Below the pieces are notes generated by a model. The model was not told the origin of the DNA, did no database searches, and saw only the letters and a list, made by a program, of their open reading frames with translations. This document shows, piece after piece, positions 49,504-58,677 of a stretch of DNA of 64,000 nt; within the stretch, counting starts at the first letter, position 1; each line of letters opens with the position of its first letter. Made by a program: the position numbers and the translations under genes. Source of the DNA: Amycolatopsis vancoresmycina (GTDB taxonomy: Bacteria; Actinomycetota; Actinomycetes; Mycobacteriales; Pseudonocardiaceae). The DNA lies in the NCBI RefSeq assembly GCF_000716785.1, contig NZ_JNYY01000008.1, positions 496,001 through 560,000 of the forward strand, written 5' to 3'.

Positions 49504-50921
49504 CCCGTTCCACCCGACGGAGCCGGCCGCCCGGCCGTGGCCGGGTCCAGCGCGGGGCCCGTCGGCACCAATGCCAGCAAACTACCTGCGATCGGCGGCT
49601 TGGCGACGCTTCCGTAGCCGAGCGAGGCCAGGGACTGCGCGTTCACCACCGGGTACTTCCGGCCCGTGTCGGTCACCAGGTACGCCGTGACCGAACCGGC
49701 TTCGACGACGACGGCCCCACCCGAAGGGGGGACGTAGACCTCGTCCGCCACCCTTGCTTCGGTCCGGGTGGCGACCTGGATGGCTTTGGCGCCAACGGGA
49801 AGCGGGAATTCGGCCGAAACGAGCAACCGGCTGCCCTGAACGCACAGCGCCACGGAGTTCCCGGTGATCGGTGCCTTGCCGGGGATGCGGTCGGGGAAGG
49901 CCGCCGGGTCGGCGCCGCCGGCCCGCGGCGCGGCGACCTTCGGCACCGCGGCGACGTCCGCCGCACGCACGTCGGCCGGCTTCGGCGTCCCTTCGTAGGC
50001 GGACGCGTTCGCCTCCGTGGTGACCAGCAGGCTCGCTTCGGTCTGCCCGACCGGCTCGAGCCCGTCCCGGCGCACGAGGTAGTACGACGTGGCGGTGCCG
50101 GGCGCGGCCATCGCGTCGACGACGGCGAGGACCTCGCCGACCCGGGTGTCCCGGCCGCCCACCTTCGGCCCCCGGTCGCCGGCGCCGTCGACCGGCAGCG
50201 CGGTGAGGTCGCGACCCGCCGGGACGGTGTCGATCCAGCGCGCGGACACCGCGATCGTCGGGTAGCTGTCGAACTGCAGCGCGGTCGCGGCCTCGTCGCT
50301 CAGCTTGTACCGCCGCCCGCCGGCGAGCAGGAAGCGGTCGCCCTGCGGCAGTCGCACGATCACGCCCTGGTCCCGCGGCAGCTCGACGCCGGACGCGGGC
50401 TCGGCCAGCAGGACGGCGGTGCGCGGCTCGGCCGACGCGGGCGCGTCCTGGGTGGTCCGGCTGCAGCTCGTCCAGGGAACGTTCACGAGCGCTTTCGGCG
50501 ACGGCAGCGAGTCGGGCGCGCCCGGGATGCCGATCTGCGCACCGCGGCCCGCCTTGCCGAGGTTTTCCGGCGACACCGACACGGTCGCGTCGCCGTTGCC
50601 GCCGGCCAGCAGCCGCGCGGAGGCGTAGTTGAGCACCGGGTGCAGGACGCCGTCGGCGCCGAGCACGAACCGCGCGCCGGTGCCCTCCTCGACGATCACC
50701 TTGCCGCCGGCCAGCCAGTCCTTGCCGCCGGAGGGGTTCAGCAGCCCGATGATGCCGAAGACGGCGGTGACCAGCAGGGCGGCCGCGACGCCCAGCACGG
50801 TGCCGAGGACGAGCCGCCGGCTCGGCGAGACGGGGTGGTTGGCGTCGGCGGCGACGAGCGCGGAGACGAGCCTGCGGCGGAGGAACTGGTACGCCTGGAT
50901 CTGGTCCCGCTGCGTCCACAC
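49500..50921 (-). CDS. eccB: Type VII secretion core component EccB
   Basis: 473 residues from GTG 50921, matching the usual EccB start (QRDQIQAYQFLRRRLVSAL). Seen: one membrane segment at about 43-65, then a periplasmic Ala/Pro-rich domain with repeated EccB motifs (GARFVLGADGVLHPVLNYASARLL, GVELPRDQGVIVRLP) and two Cys in distant positions. Part of the ESX membrane complex with EccC, EccD and EccE. Confidence 0.93.
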   Translation of the reverse strand: MWTQRDQIQAYQFLRRRLVSALVAADANHPVSPSRRLVLGTVLGVAAALLVTAVFGIIGLLNPSGGKDWLAGGKVIVEEGTGARFVLGADGVLHPVLNYASARLLAGGNGDATVSVSPENLGKAGRGAQIGIPGAPDSLPSPKALVNVPWTSCSRTTQDAPASAEPRTAVLLAEPASGVELPRDQGVIVRLPQGDRFLLAGGRRYKLSDEAATALQFDSYPTIAVSARWIDTVPAGRDLTALPVDGAGDRGPKVGGRDTRVGEVLAVVDAMAAPGTATSYYLVRRDGLEPVGQTEASLLVTTEANASAYEGTPKPADVRAADVAAVPKVAAPRAGGADPAAFPDRIPGKAPITGNSVALCVQGSRLLVSAEFPLPVGAKAIQVATRTEARVADEVYVPPSGGAVVVEAGSVTAYLVTDTGRKYPVVNAQSLASLGYGSVAKPPIAGSLLALVPTGPALDPATAGRPAPSGGTG

Positions 50922-51059
50922 GCTGCTGCGCCCCCGCTGTGTGCGTCGTCCTCCCGAGTGGCCGATGCTAGGCACCGGACCGGCGTGCGGCGAGGGTAAT
51001 TTTTACGCCCACGCCGCATCTGGGGAGGCAGTAGCGTCGGGGCGGGGAAAGGGGAGCCC

Positions 51060-52100
51060 GTGTCCGTCGATACCGCCGTCCGCCTGGCACCGTCCCGGCC
51101 CGCGTCCACGCCGCTGCGGTGGCTACTGCCGATCCGCCCGCTGCAGGCCGCGGTGTGGGAGATCGCCGCGATCGCCGTGCTGCTCGCGTGGATGGCCGAC
51201 GGCGTCACCCAGCCGGTGCAGCTGGGCGTCAGCATCGGCGCGGGCGCGGTGGTGCTGCTGACATCGGTCCGCTTCGCCGGCCGGCACCTGGCGGGCTGGG
51301 CGCTGACGTGGACGGCGTTCCGGTTGCGGCGCCACGACACCCGCCGCGACAGCCCGGACCCGCTGCTGACGGTGGCGGGACCGGTGAAGGTCCGCCAGCA
51401 CGTCGACCGAGCGGGCAACCGGTTCGGTGTGGCGGAGGTCGACGGCGGCTGGAGCGCGCTGATCCGGTTGACACCGGGGCCGGGAGCACCGGGGCCGCTG
51501 GTGGAGGCTTTGCGGTCGGCGTACGAGCGGGCGGACATCCCGCTGGCGTCGGCGCAGCTGCTGACGTGGGCGATCCCGCGCGGCGACCAGGTGCTGCGGG
51601 TGCGGTGGCTGGCGGTGCGGTACCGGCCCGACCTGGCGCCGATCGCGGCGCTGGCTCGTGGTGGCGGGGACCTGGGTGCGTTGCGGAGCACAGCGTCGGC
51701 GGCGTTGAGCCTGATGGGTGTGCTGGCTGAGGCGGGGTATCAGAGCACGGTGCTGGAGGCCGGGGAGCTCGCGAAGGAGCTTCGGGTGGCTTTGGGCGTG
51801 CAGGGGCCTGGTTCCGGGGCGCCTGAGGGGTGGCGGGCTTGGACCTGGGGCGGGGCTTCGCAGGTGTGCTTCCGGCCGCGGTCGCCGCGGGTGCTGGATC
51901 TGGCGGTTCCGGGGGCGGCTTTCACGGCTACTTCGTACACGCTGACGCGGACGGCGGGTGGGCGGGAGAAGGCCGAGGTGACGGTTCGGGTGGGGGCTCG
52001 GGCTGGTGCTGCGGTCCCGGTGCCGGCCGGGGTGGTTCCGCTGCACGGGCGGCATGGGGCCGGGGTGCGAAAAACGCTGCCGCTGGCGCTGGACAGCTGA
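51060..52100 (+). CDS. eccE: Type VII secretion component EccE
   Basis: 346 residues, GTG start. Seen: two membrane segments at about 28-46 and 52-68, then a cytoplasmic domain of EccE type (GVAEVDGGWSALIRLTPG). It peripherally braces the ESX complex. Divergent from eccB. The last ~63 bp (52038-52100) recur at 55075-55137, 86% identical; the second half of this gene is also unusually G-rich on the + strand compared with its start. Confidence 0.85.
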   Translation: MSVDTAVRLAPSRPASTPLRWLLPIRPLQAAVWEIAAIAVLLAWMADGVTQPVQLGVSIGAGAVVLLTSVRFAGRHLAGWALTWTAFRLRRHDTRRDSPDPLLTVAGPVKVRQHVDRAGNRFGVAEVDGGWSALIRLTPGPGAPGPLVEALRSAYERADIPLASAQLLTWAIPRGDQVLRVRWLAVRYRPDLAPIAALARGGGDLGALRSTASAALSLMGVLAEAGYQSTVLEAGELAKELRVALGVQGPGSGAPEGWRAWTWGGASQVCFRPRSPRVLDLAVPGAAFTATSYTLTRTAGGREKAEVTVRVGARAGAAVPVPAGVVPLHGRHGAGVRKTLPLALDS

Positions 52101-52115
52101 ACCCGCGCAAGCCTT

Positions 52116-54947
52116 CTAATCGGCACCGCCGGGTTTTTCACGCAACAGCGCGAGGACGCGGCGATACGAGGGGCCGTAAAGCTTCTCGTCCCGCTCCGCG
52201 CACGCCTTCAACACAGCCGCTTCTTCCTCCCAAACCCGCCATGCGTCATCGATCCGGTTCACCGAATGGAGGCCGGCCGCGAGATTGCTCAACGCGATGG
52301 CAAGTTTGTGTTGATAAGAAGCCGGTTCGCCCGATGCGAGACGTCGATAAAGATCAACCGATTCCTCGACGTTGCGAAGAGCTTCGCCCAGCTGTCCCGC
52401 CTCCTCGAGTACAACGCTGGAGTTCACCAAAGACATGGCCAGTTCGGGTTCGTGAATATCGGGTTCGGCAACAGCAAGACGCCGATACAGGCTCACCGAT
52501 TCCTCAGCGGCCGCGAGCGCATCTTGAAATCGCTCCAGATCCTTCAGGATCACGGAGAGATTGATCAGCGTTTTGGCGAGTTTGGGTTCATGGAAGGCAG
52601 GCTCGCTTGCCGCGAGGCGTCGATTCAATTTGAGCGACTCCTCCGTGACGCCGAGAGCTTCGCGCGGACGCCCCAGTTTGAACAGCATCTGGCCGAGGTC
52701 GAGGAGCGCCATGGCGAAATAGGTTTCGTGCACAGTCGGGTCTTCGACCACAAGGCCTCGATACAGTTCCACGGATTCTTGTGCGGCACTCAGCGCATCA
52801 CGGTACTGCCCGGTTTCACCCAGAAGGAAACCGAGGTTCGTAATCGACATCGCAAGTGCATCCTGATAAAGATCCGGTTCGACCGCCACGAGGCGCCGGT
52901 GTATTTCCACTGATTCCCGCACACTGTCGACAGCGTCATGAAGCTCTCCCAGCTCACCCAGGACAAGGCCGAGATTCAGCAGGGCCATTGCCAGGATGGG
53001 TACCTGGGATTCCGGCGCTTCGGCCGCGAGCCGCCGGAACAGTTCAACAGATTCCCGGGCAACTTCGATGGCCTCGCGCGGACGCCCCAGTTCGCGCAGG
53101 ACGAGCCCCAAGGTGTTCAACGAGTACGCAAAAAGTCCTTCGTCGAAGTTCGCTTCGTCGACCGCGAGGCGCCGGTGGATTCCGACTCCTTCCCGAGCAA
53201 GCTCGACAGCGTCACGCGGACACCCCAGCTCGCGAAGGATGAACGACGCTCCAACCAGCGAAGCCGCCAGGTCCTGCTCATAGGTTTCGGGGTCATCGAT
53301 CGCGAGACGGCGATAAAGTTCAACTGATTCTTCGATGAAACCGAGAGCGCTGCGAAAGCGCCCCAGCGCCTGCAGGCTGCTGCCGAGGTCGAACAGCGCA
53401 TCGGCCAGGTCGGGCAGGTAACGATCCGGATCGGCCTTGACCAGTTCGCGATGGTGCGCCACGGCGCATTGGCTGATGGCAGCCCTGAGGTTCCGGAGGC
53501 TGACCGGCGCTTCGATGGTGATCAACCGGAGCCGCACGAGCCCGTCGTCGGCGTCGACCAGCGCAGCCAGCGCAACGTCCAAGGCATGACCGGCAACACC
53601 CGTGTCGATGATCCCCGCCAGCAGTTCCGGCAGGTGCGCTCGCTGGCGGTCCAGCAGCGGCACGAGTACCTCGAGCGCGTCCGGGAACTCCGTGTAGCTG
53701 CGCACCAGGGCCGTGATCGCCGCCGTGTCTTCTTCGCGCAGCAGGTTCGTCCTTCCCAGCACGTCGAGGACGAGCCGCTCCCCCACCAAGTGCGGACGGA
53801 GGTCGAGGCGGCCGTCCGGGCCGGGCGGGTGCCGGCGGCGGGCCCAGCGCGCGATCGTCATCCGCGACTCGAACGCGGCCTTCTTCGAGTACTGCGAAAC
53901 CCGCCGGAGCAGGTCCGCTGCTTGCTCGTCCGTCCGAGCCGGCAGCACGAGCAGCACGGCGACCGCCTGCGACAGGACCTCGACGTCGCACCCCTTCGGC
54001 AGCCGGTCCAGGTCGGCTTCCCAGCTGTGCAGTTCCAGTGCGACGAGCTCGGACATGATTTCCGCGAACGACCAGGTCCGGGTTCCCTGTCGGCCCAGCG
54101 CCGCGAGCAGGGCCCGGGCATGCACGATCAGGGGCGTGTCACCGTCGTGGCCGACGGCTCGGTCCGGCAGGTCCGGCGGCGGGATCTCGAGCTTCCGGGC
54201 GTAGGCGCGGACGGCTTCCCCGAACCACCGCTGCCGGTCGCCGGAGTCTCCCAGCGCCGTCAGCGACACTCCCTGGTTCACCTGCGGCAGCACGGTTTCC
54301 GGCATCGGCCCCAGGCCCTCACGGGCGATCATCAGCAGCCGCACCAGGGTCGGGTGCTTGGACGCCTGCAGGATCAGGGTGTCCAGGCCGGCCACCCGGT
54401 CCGCATCCTCGACAATCACCAGCGTCGGCTCGCCCGCATCGGCGATCAGCTTCACCAGCTGTTCCCCGTTGCCGGTGAATCGTCCTGCGGCCCAGCCGGC
54501 CGGGAGGGATTCGGCGACGGCCAGCGCCAGCCGGCTCTTGCCCACTCCCGCCGGGCCCGAAACGACCCGTACCACCCCGGCGGACGAGCTACGATCGACG
54601 CACCACGCCAGCAACTCGTCGTGCACCGCCCGGCGACCCCACAACGGCGTCGGGCTGAACGGAGCAGTCAGCAGATACACGAGCTGACGAGCGTCGACCG
54701 AGGCGTCTTTTCGTTGTTCGGGTGCAGGAGGACGCAAAGGGGCGAGCAGTCCGTCTCGTGCGGTGCGGCGGTTCCGCTGTTCCTGCCGGGCCTGCCAGAC
54801 GGACAACAATGCCTGCGTAACGACCAGAGCGAACCCGAAGGCCGCCAAACTCCAGGTGAACGTGCTGGTGACGAGGTTGGTCACCATCCCCAGACCGGCT
54901 GCGAGCACCACGGACACCACGCCGTGCCACCACCGGGCCGCCCACAT
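52116..54947 (-). CDS. Membrane-anchored P-loop NTPase with nine 46-residue TPR-like repeats (STAND-like)
   Basis: 943 residues from ATG 54947 (GTG 54956 also possible); no good ribosome site is visible, so it may be leaderless. The open frame continues to 56450 only as a GH30 shadow. Seen: two membrane segments at about 7-26 and 32-50; Walker A GPAGVGKS at 131-138; Walker B-like LVIVEDAD at about 176-183; a helical middle; then nine repeats of 46 residues at about 505-918, each with the pattern ESVELYRRLA...LA.SL.NLG..L.ELGR..EAL. The repeat half has low G+C (33 of 60 in line 52801) against about 70% in the NTPase half. Domain order matches immune STAND proteins, but no nuclease or protease effector is present, so the membrane segment would be the effector. 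Function unproven. Confidence 0.78.
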   Translation of the reverse strand: MWAARWWHGVVSVVLAAGLGMVTNLVTSTFTWSLAAFGFALVVTQALLSVWQARQEQRNRRTARDGLLAPLRPPAPEQRKDASVDARQLVYLLTAPFSPTPLWGRRAVHDELLAWCVDRSSSAGVVRVVSGPAGVGKSRLALAVAESLPAGWAAGRFTGNGEQLVKLIADAGEPTLVIVEDADRVAGLDTLILQASKHPTLVRLLMIAREGLGPMPETVLPQVNQGVSLTALGDSGDRQRWFGEAVRAYARKLEIPPPDLPDRAVGHDGDTPLIVHARALLAALGRQGTRTWSFAEIMSELVALELHSWEADLDRLPKGCDVEVLSQAVAVLLVLPARTDEQAADLLRRVSQYSKKAAFESRMTIARWARRRHPPGPDGRLDLRPHLVGERLVLDVLGRTNLLREEDTAAITALVRSYTEFPDALEVLVPLLDRQRAHLPELLAGIIDTGVAGHALDVALAALVDADDGLVRLRLITIEAPVSLRNLRAAISQCAVAHHRELVKADPDRYLPDLADALFDLGSSLQALGRFRSALGFIEESVELYRRLAIDDPETYEQDLAASLVGASFILRELGCPRDAVELAREGVGIHRRLAVDEANFDEGLFAYSLNTLGLVLRELGRPREAIEVARESVELFRRLAAEAPESQVPILAMALLNLGLVLGELGELHDAVDSVRESVEIHRRLVAVEPDLYQDALAMSITNLGFLLGETGQYRDALSAAQESVELYRGLVVEDPTVHETYFAMALLDLGQMLFKLGRPREALGVTEESLKLNRRLAASEPAFHEPKLAKTLINLSVILKDLERFQDALAAAEESVSLYRRLAVAEPDIHEPELAMSLVNSSVVLEEAGQLGEALRNVEESVDLYRRLASGEPASYQHKLAIALSNLAAGLHSVNRIDDAWRVWEEEAAVLKACAERDEKLYGPSYRRVLALLREKPGGAD

Positions 54948-55074
54948 TCGCCGCACATGTGCAGGGTCGCAACCAGCCCGGCGCGCGCAACGATTCTCGC
55001 GCAATTGTGATGTGGAGTTTCCCGCCGCAGACGCCTTCGAAAGCCAAGGCGAACGCGCCGGGGATTCCGGTGGC
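54948..55074. other. Junction between the NTPase-TPR gene and the eccE tail copy
   Basis: No gene can be supported here. The region should hold the promoter of the NTPase-TPR gene and the breakpoint of the duplication. G+C is lower than in the flanks around 54960-55050. I see no clear -35/-10 pair. Confidence 0.4.
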
Positions 55075-55137
55075 CCGCTGCACGGGCGGCACGGGACCGG
55101 GGTGCGCCGGACCCTGCCGCTCGCGCTGGACGGCTGA
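55075..55137 (+). pseudogene. Orphan copy of the eccE 3' end
   Basis: 63 bp encoding PLHGRHGTGVRRTLPLALDG and a TGA, matching the true eccE end (PLHGRHGAGVRKTLPLALDS) in 54 of 63 bases. It has no start of its own. It ends 1 bp from the GH30 stop, the compact spacing common in this chromosome. This suggests it is the original eccE tail and that the 52-55 kb segment arrived by insertion or recombination. Confidence 0.8.
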
Positions 55138-55138
55138 C

Positions 55139-56401
55139 TCAGCCGATGACGATCGTCCTGATGCTCCGGGCGGGCAGCTGAGCGTTGAACGCTCCGTTCG
55201 TGACCGTGACGTCGGTGTACTGCGCGAGGTTCGCACTCGCGCTCGTCAGCCAGGTCGGGGCGGTCGCGGAGCCGGTGTCCCGGACGGTGAACGCGAGGTC
55301 GGCCGCCGCGGTGTTCTTGTTGATCGCGACGATGACGACCCGCGCTCCGCTCTTGAACGCCGAGACGTAGACGTTCGCCTGCGGGTTCGCGGTCGCGGTG
55401 ATCCGCGAGTACCCGGGACGCACCCACTTCGCGAAGTGCGCCATGCAGGCGCCGCGCTTGCTGATCTGGCCGTCTTCGCGCATCGGGCCGTACGACCGGC
55501 GGATGTACCACCACACGTAGGTCTGGAACCGGCCGTCGACCAGCGCGCGGTGGATGTGTTCGCCCACGTCGAGCGCCTGCGGCCACAGGTCGGCCGAGTC
55601 GGTGCTGTTGGGGTAGTAGACCTCCGTCATCCACAGCTCCTTGCCGCCGCCCTTCTGCTGGAAGAGCGGGTAGGGCAGGTTCGCGAACGAGGTGCCGTAG
55701 AGGTGCGTGCCGATGATGTCCACGTTCGCCAGCGCGGTGGCGTCGTTCAGGATCGGGTCGGACATGTTCTTGCGGTACTGGAACGACTCGGGCGCGATGA
55801 CCCGGGTGGTGAGTGAGCCGGCGTTCTCGCGCAGGAACCTGACGATCTCGGCGGCGGTCCACGCCGTCCACGCCGACGCGTAGTCCGGCTCGTTCTGGAC
55901 CGAGATCCCGTACAGGTTCACGCCGTTGCTGGCCATGAACGCGGTGAAGTCGTTCAGGTGCTGGGCATAGGCGCCGTAGGAGCCGTACTTCAGCCGTTTG
56001 CCCCCGGAGAAGCTTTCGGTCATCGAGGCGGGCGGGTTCCACGGCGAGGCGATGACCTTCGCCCCCAGCTCGCTCGCGCGCTTGGCGGTGGCGACCTCGC
56101 GGCTCCAGTTGTTGCGGTCTTCGTGCACCGGGATGCGCAGCACGGTGAACCCCAGCTGCCCGGTGCCGTTGCCGAACGCCGTCTCGCGCTGGGCGGCGGT
56201 GAGGTCGCTGATCCAGACGGTGTGGTTCATCCCGCCGAAGCCCAGGATGGTCTGCTGCACGTTCGACGGCTCGACGACCACGGAGGTGGCCGCCGCGGCC
56301 GGTGTCCGGGCCGCCAGCACCGGCAGGACGGCGCCCGCCGCCAGCACGGTCCGCCGGCGCAGGAACGGCGAACTTCCGGACTGCTCTTGGCGTGGTGACA
56401 T
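55139..56401 (-). CDS. Secreted GH30-family glycoside hydrolase (xylanase/glucanase type)
   Basis: 420 residues from ATG 56401 behind GGGAG. Signal peptide: RRR then TVLAAGAVLPVLAA, likely Sec or Tat, cut near AAAA at about 38. Seen: the (beta/alpha)8 barrel with acid/base E171 in SVQNEPDY and nucleophile E260 in ELWMTEVYY, and a C-terminal beta side domain (VYVSAFKSGARVVIVAINKN), as in GH30 glucuronoxylanases. A CebR-type site and a promoter lie just upstream. Its place inside an ESX locus is odd. Confidence 0.9.
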   Translation of the reverse strand: MSPRQEQSGSSPFLRRRTVLAAGAVLPVLAARTPAAAATSVVVEPSNVQQTILGFGGMNHTVWISDLTAAQRETAFGNGTGQLGFTVLRIPVHEDRNNWSREVATAKRASELGAKVIASPWNPPASMTESFSGGKRLKYGSYGAYAQHLNDFTAFMASNGVNLYGISVQNEPDYASAWTAWTAAEIVRFLRENAGSLTTRVIAPESFQYRKNMSDPILNDATALANVDIIGTHLYGTSFANLPYPLFQQKGGGKELWMTEVYYPNSTDSADLWPQALDVGEHIHRALVDGRFQTYVWWYIRRSYGPMREDGQISKRGACMAHFAKWVRPGYSRITATANPQANVYVSAFKSGARVVIVAINKNTAAADLAFTVRDTGSATAPTWLTSASANLAQYTDVTVTNGAFNAQLPARSIRTIVIG

Positions 56402-56431
56402 GGCATCTCCCTGTGTCGGCGGTGAACGACC

Positions 56432-56445
56432 TGGGAGCGCTCCCA
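56432..56445. promoter_or_regulatory. CebR-type LacI operator upstream of the GH30 gene
   Basis: TGGGAGCGCTCCCA, a perfect 14-bp palindrome identical to the known CebR site for cellulose/cello-oligosaccharide genes. Upstream on the minus strand a TTGACG (-35) and CAAGAT (-10) with 18 bp between precede it, so the repressor would sit at the transcription start and keep the gene off until a sugar inducer is present. Confidence 0.75.
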
Positions 56446-56519
56446 AACAATCTTGACAGGGTCCGCGCGGCACCGTCAATGAAACGTTCAGTCGAATACC
56501 TCGACGGCCCGGCAGCCCC

Positions 56520-57890
56520 TCAGCCCCGGACGGCTTCGTACACCCCCGCGATCATCGCCACCACCGGCACCAGCGACAGCAACACCAAGAACTCCGACAC
56601 ATCCAAAAGCCGCGACCAGTAAGGCGACCGCAGTCCCCGCGCCACCCGCGTCGCGTACACCAGGCAGATCACCGCCGCCAGCACCACCGCGCAGCCGGCC
56701 GCGAACACCGCCGTGCGGTTGCCCGACGCCACCAGCCACACCCCCGCGCACACCAGCGTCGGCACCCCGAAGCCGATCAGCACCAGCCGCTGGGCGCGGC
56801 CCGCGTACGACCGTGACCGCAGGATCCACGCCAAACCCAGCAACCCCGCCAGACCCGCCTCCCACGGCCCGCCCGCCGACAGCACGACGGACGCCGCCAA
56901 CACCACCAGGCCCAAAGCCACCAGCAACCCCGTCAGCACCGCCTGGGCGCGGGACGTCCGGCCGATCATCTCCGTGCCCAGCGACGGCTGCTCGTCCGCG
57001 CGGAACGCCTCCATGTCGTCCGGCACCCGCGGCAGCGGCAAGCGGGCCAGGCGCAACGCCAGCATCGGCGCCACCGCCGCCAGCGCCGTGCACAGCACCG
57101 CCACCACCGCCGCCGCCGAACCGGCCGAAACACCCGCCAGCAGGACGACCCCGCACGTCAGCGCCCCGAAACCGGCCGCGCCCGTGATCGCCACGAACCA
57201 CGGCAGGCGGTCCGCCACCGACACCGCCGCCAGGACGCCGTACACCGTCACCGCCGCGAGGCCCGCCGCCAGCGGGCCCGCCGACAACGAAAACAGCGGG
57301 TGCGGGGGCAGCACCGACATCCCCGCCAGCAACGCCACGCCGACGCCCGCCAGCGACCCGGCCGCGCCCGCCTCGGCGTCGCCGTAGGCACGGCTCAGCG
57401 CGCCGCCGCCGAGCAGCAGCACCAGCGCCAGCAATCCCGTCCCGATCGGGGCCAGGACACTGCCGGACGCCGCCGCCTGCACCAGCAGGCCGCCCGCCAG
57501 CAGCAGGACCACCGCGGCGACCAGGCCGGACCGGCGGGCCACCGACGGGCCCCAGCCCCCGGACGTGTCGGCGACGCTGGCGATCGAGTCGACGACGTCG
57601 TCGAACAGCAGCGGACCCCGCGGGCGCTCCCGCGGGGTCAGGTGCAGCACTTCGCCGTCGCGGATCTGGGCCGCCGCGACGCTGAGTCCCAGAGCGAGGG
57701 GCGCCCCGCCCAGCCGGGAAAGCACCCAGCCCGGATGTTCGGCCGACGCCTGCCCGGACGCTCCGGCCAGCCGCACGAGCTGCGGCACCAGCTCGGCGAA
57801 CGTCGACTGCTGCGGCAACGCGACATCGACGCGGGCCCGCGGTGTGACCACCGTGACCCGCCGGGTCGTGCCGGTCAAAGAAGCTGTCAT
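56520..57890 (-). CDS. eccD: Type VII secretion channel protein EccD
   Basis: 456 residues from ATG 57890. Seen: an N-terminal ubiquitin-like domain (about 1-95: RRVTVVTPRARVDVALP...LHLTPRE) and eleven hydrophobic segments from about residue 125 onward, the EccD topology. EccD forms most of the ESX membrane vestibule. ATG shares one base with the YbaB stop. Confidence 0.94.
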   Translation of the reverse strand: MTASLTGTTRRVTVVTPRARVDVALPQQSTFAELVPQLVRLAGASGQASAEHPGWVLSRLGGAPLALGLSVAAAQIRDGEVLHLTPRERPRGPLLFDDVVDSIASVADTSGGWGPSVARRSGLVAAVVLLLAGGLLVQAAASGSVLAPIGTGLLALVLLLGGGALSRAYGDAEAGAAGSLAGVGVALLAGMSVLPPHPLFSLSAGPLAAGLAAVTVYGVLAAVSVADRLPWFVAITGAAGFGALTCGVVLLAGVSAGSAAAVVAVLCTALAAVAPMLALRLARLPLPRVPDDMEAFRADEQPSLGTEMIGRTSRAQAVLTGLLVALGLVVLAASVVLSAGGPWEAGLAGLLGLAWILRSRSYAGRAQRLVLIGFGVPTLVCAGVWLVASGNRTAVFAAGCAVVLAAVICLVYATRVARGLRSPYWSRLLDVSEFLVLLSLVPVVAMIAGVYEAVRG

Positions 57891-58210
57891 CACACGTCTT
57901 TCGCGGCCGCGATCACCGGGGCGAACTTGGCGGAAGACGCCTCGGCCAGCTTCTGCAGCCCGGCGTTCACCGCCTCCAGGACGATCTCCGACAGGTTGCG
58001 GGCGTCGTACTCGCGGATCGCGCGGGGGTCGATGTCGATCGAGGTGAAGCGGCCGTCGCCGCGGAGGGTGACGGTGACCTCGTTCTGCCGCGAGTGCGCC
58101 TTGACCTCCATCGCCTCGACCGTGCGCTGGATCCGCTGGACCTCTTCGGTCTGCTTGCGCACCTGCGCCAGCAGCTCGTCCATGTCCGGCACCGCGTACG
58201 GATCGGTCAC
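57890..58210 (-). CDS. YbaB/EbfC-family nucleoid-associated protein of an ESX locus
   Basis: 106 residues from GTG 58210. Seen: coiled N-terminal MDELLAQVRKQTEEVQRIQRT and the EbfC strand EVTVTLRGDGRFTSIDIDP. Relatives near ESX genes are common (Esx-associated YbaB), with unclear roles. Overlaps the next gene by GTGA. Confidence 0.88.
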   Translation of the reverse strand: MTDPYAVPDMDELLAQVRKQTEEVQRIQRTVEAMEVKAHSRQNEVTVTLRGDGRFTSIDIDPRAIREYDARNLSEIVLEAVNAGLQKLAEASSAKFAPVIAAAKDV

Positions 58211-58677
58211 TGTGCTTTCCCTTCGTGCTGGCGGACGTGGACGCTGCCCACGAACCGCTGGAAACCGGGGGCGAGCCGCCGCGCGGCCGCGGGTGCGGCC
58301 GTGCAGGCGAGCTCGAGCACCAGCCGGTCCGCCGGCACCGCGCCGGGGACCGTCAGGTGCACCTGGGTCTGGATCAGCTCGGTGCCTTCGCCGGTGCGCA
58401 GGCGCAGGAGCTGCATGACGCCGGGCGCGGCGGGCTCGCCGACGTCGCGGCGGTTCAGCACGTCGATGCCGGCCAGCGTCCGCGAAAGCCGTTCGACGGC
58501 CTCGGCGGCGATGTCGTCGATCGTGGCGCCGTCCGGCCGCTGCTGCACGCTCACCGTGATGTTCGGGACGAACTCGCCGGGCGGGGCGTCGTGCACGGCG
58601 ACGAACACCGCGCCCGAGTCGCCCGGGTCGACGGCGGTCCAGCCGTCCGGGATGACGAAGTCGAGGGGAAGCGTCAT
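58207..58677 (-). CDS. ESX-locus small protein, LpqN/DUF1795-like
   Basis: 156 residues from ATG 58677. Pattern LPLDFVIPDGWTAVDPGDSG...FVAVHD and a closing ERLSRTL helix resemble DUF1795/LpqN-type domains. No signal peptide. Sits between the WXG-domain gene and ybaB with one- to four-base overlaps, so likely helps or is secreted with its neighbour. Confidence 0.6.
   Translation of the reverse strand: MTLPLDFVIPDGWTAVDPGDSGAVFVAVHDAPPGEFVPNITVSVQQRPDGATIDDIAAEAVERLSRTLAGIDVLNRRDVGEPAAPGVMQLLRLRTGEGTELIQTQVHLTVPGAVPADRLVLELACTAAPAAARRLAPGFQRFVGSVHVRQHEGKAQ

Noticed and set aside
54948..56450. N-terminal extension of the NTPase-TPR protein to 1444 residues
   Set aside because: This part lies antiparallel or out of frame to GH30, is Arg/Pro-rich and has no domain; the membrane segment just after ATG 54947 is a natural start.
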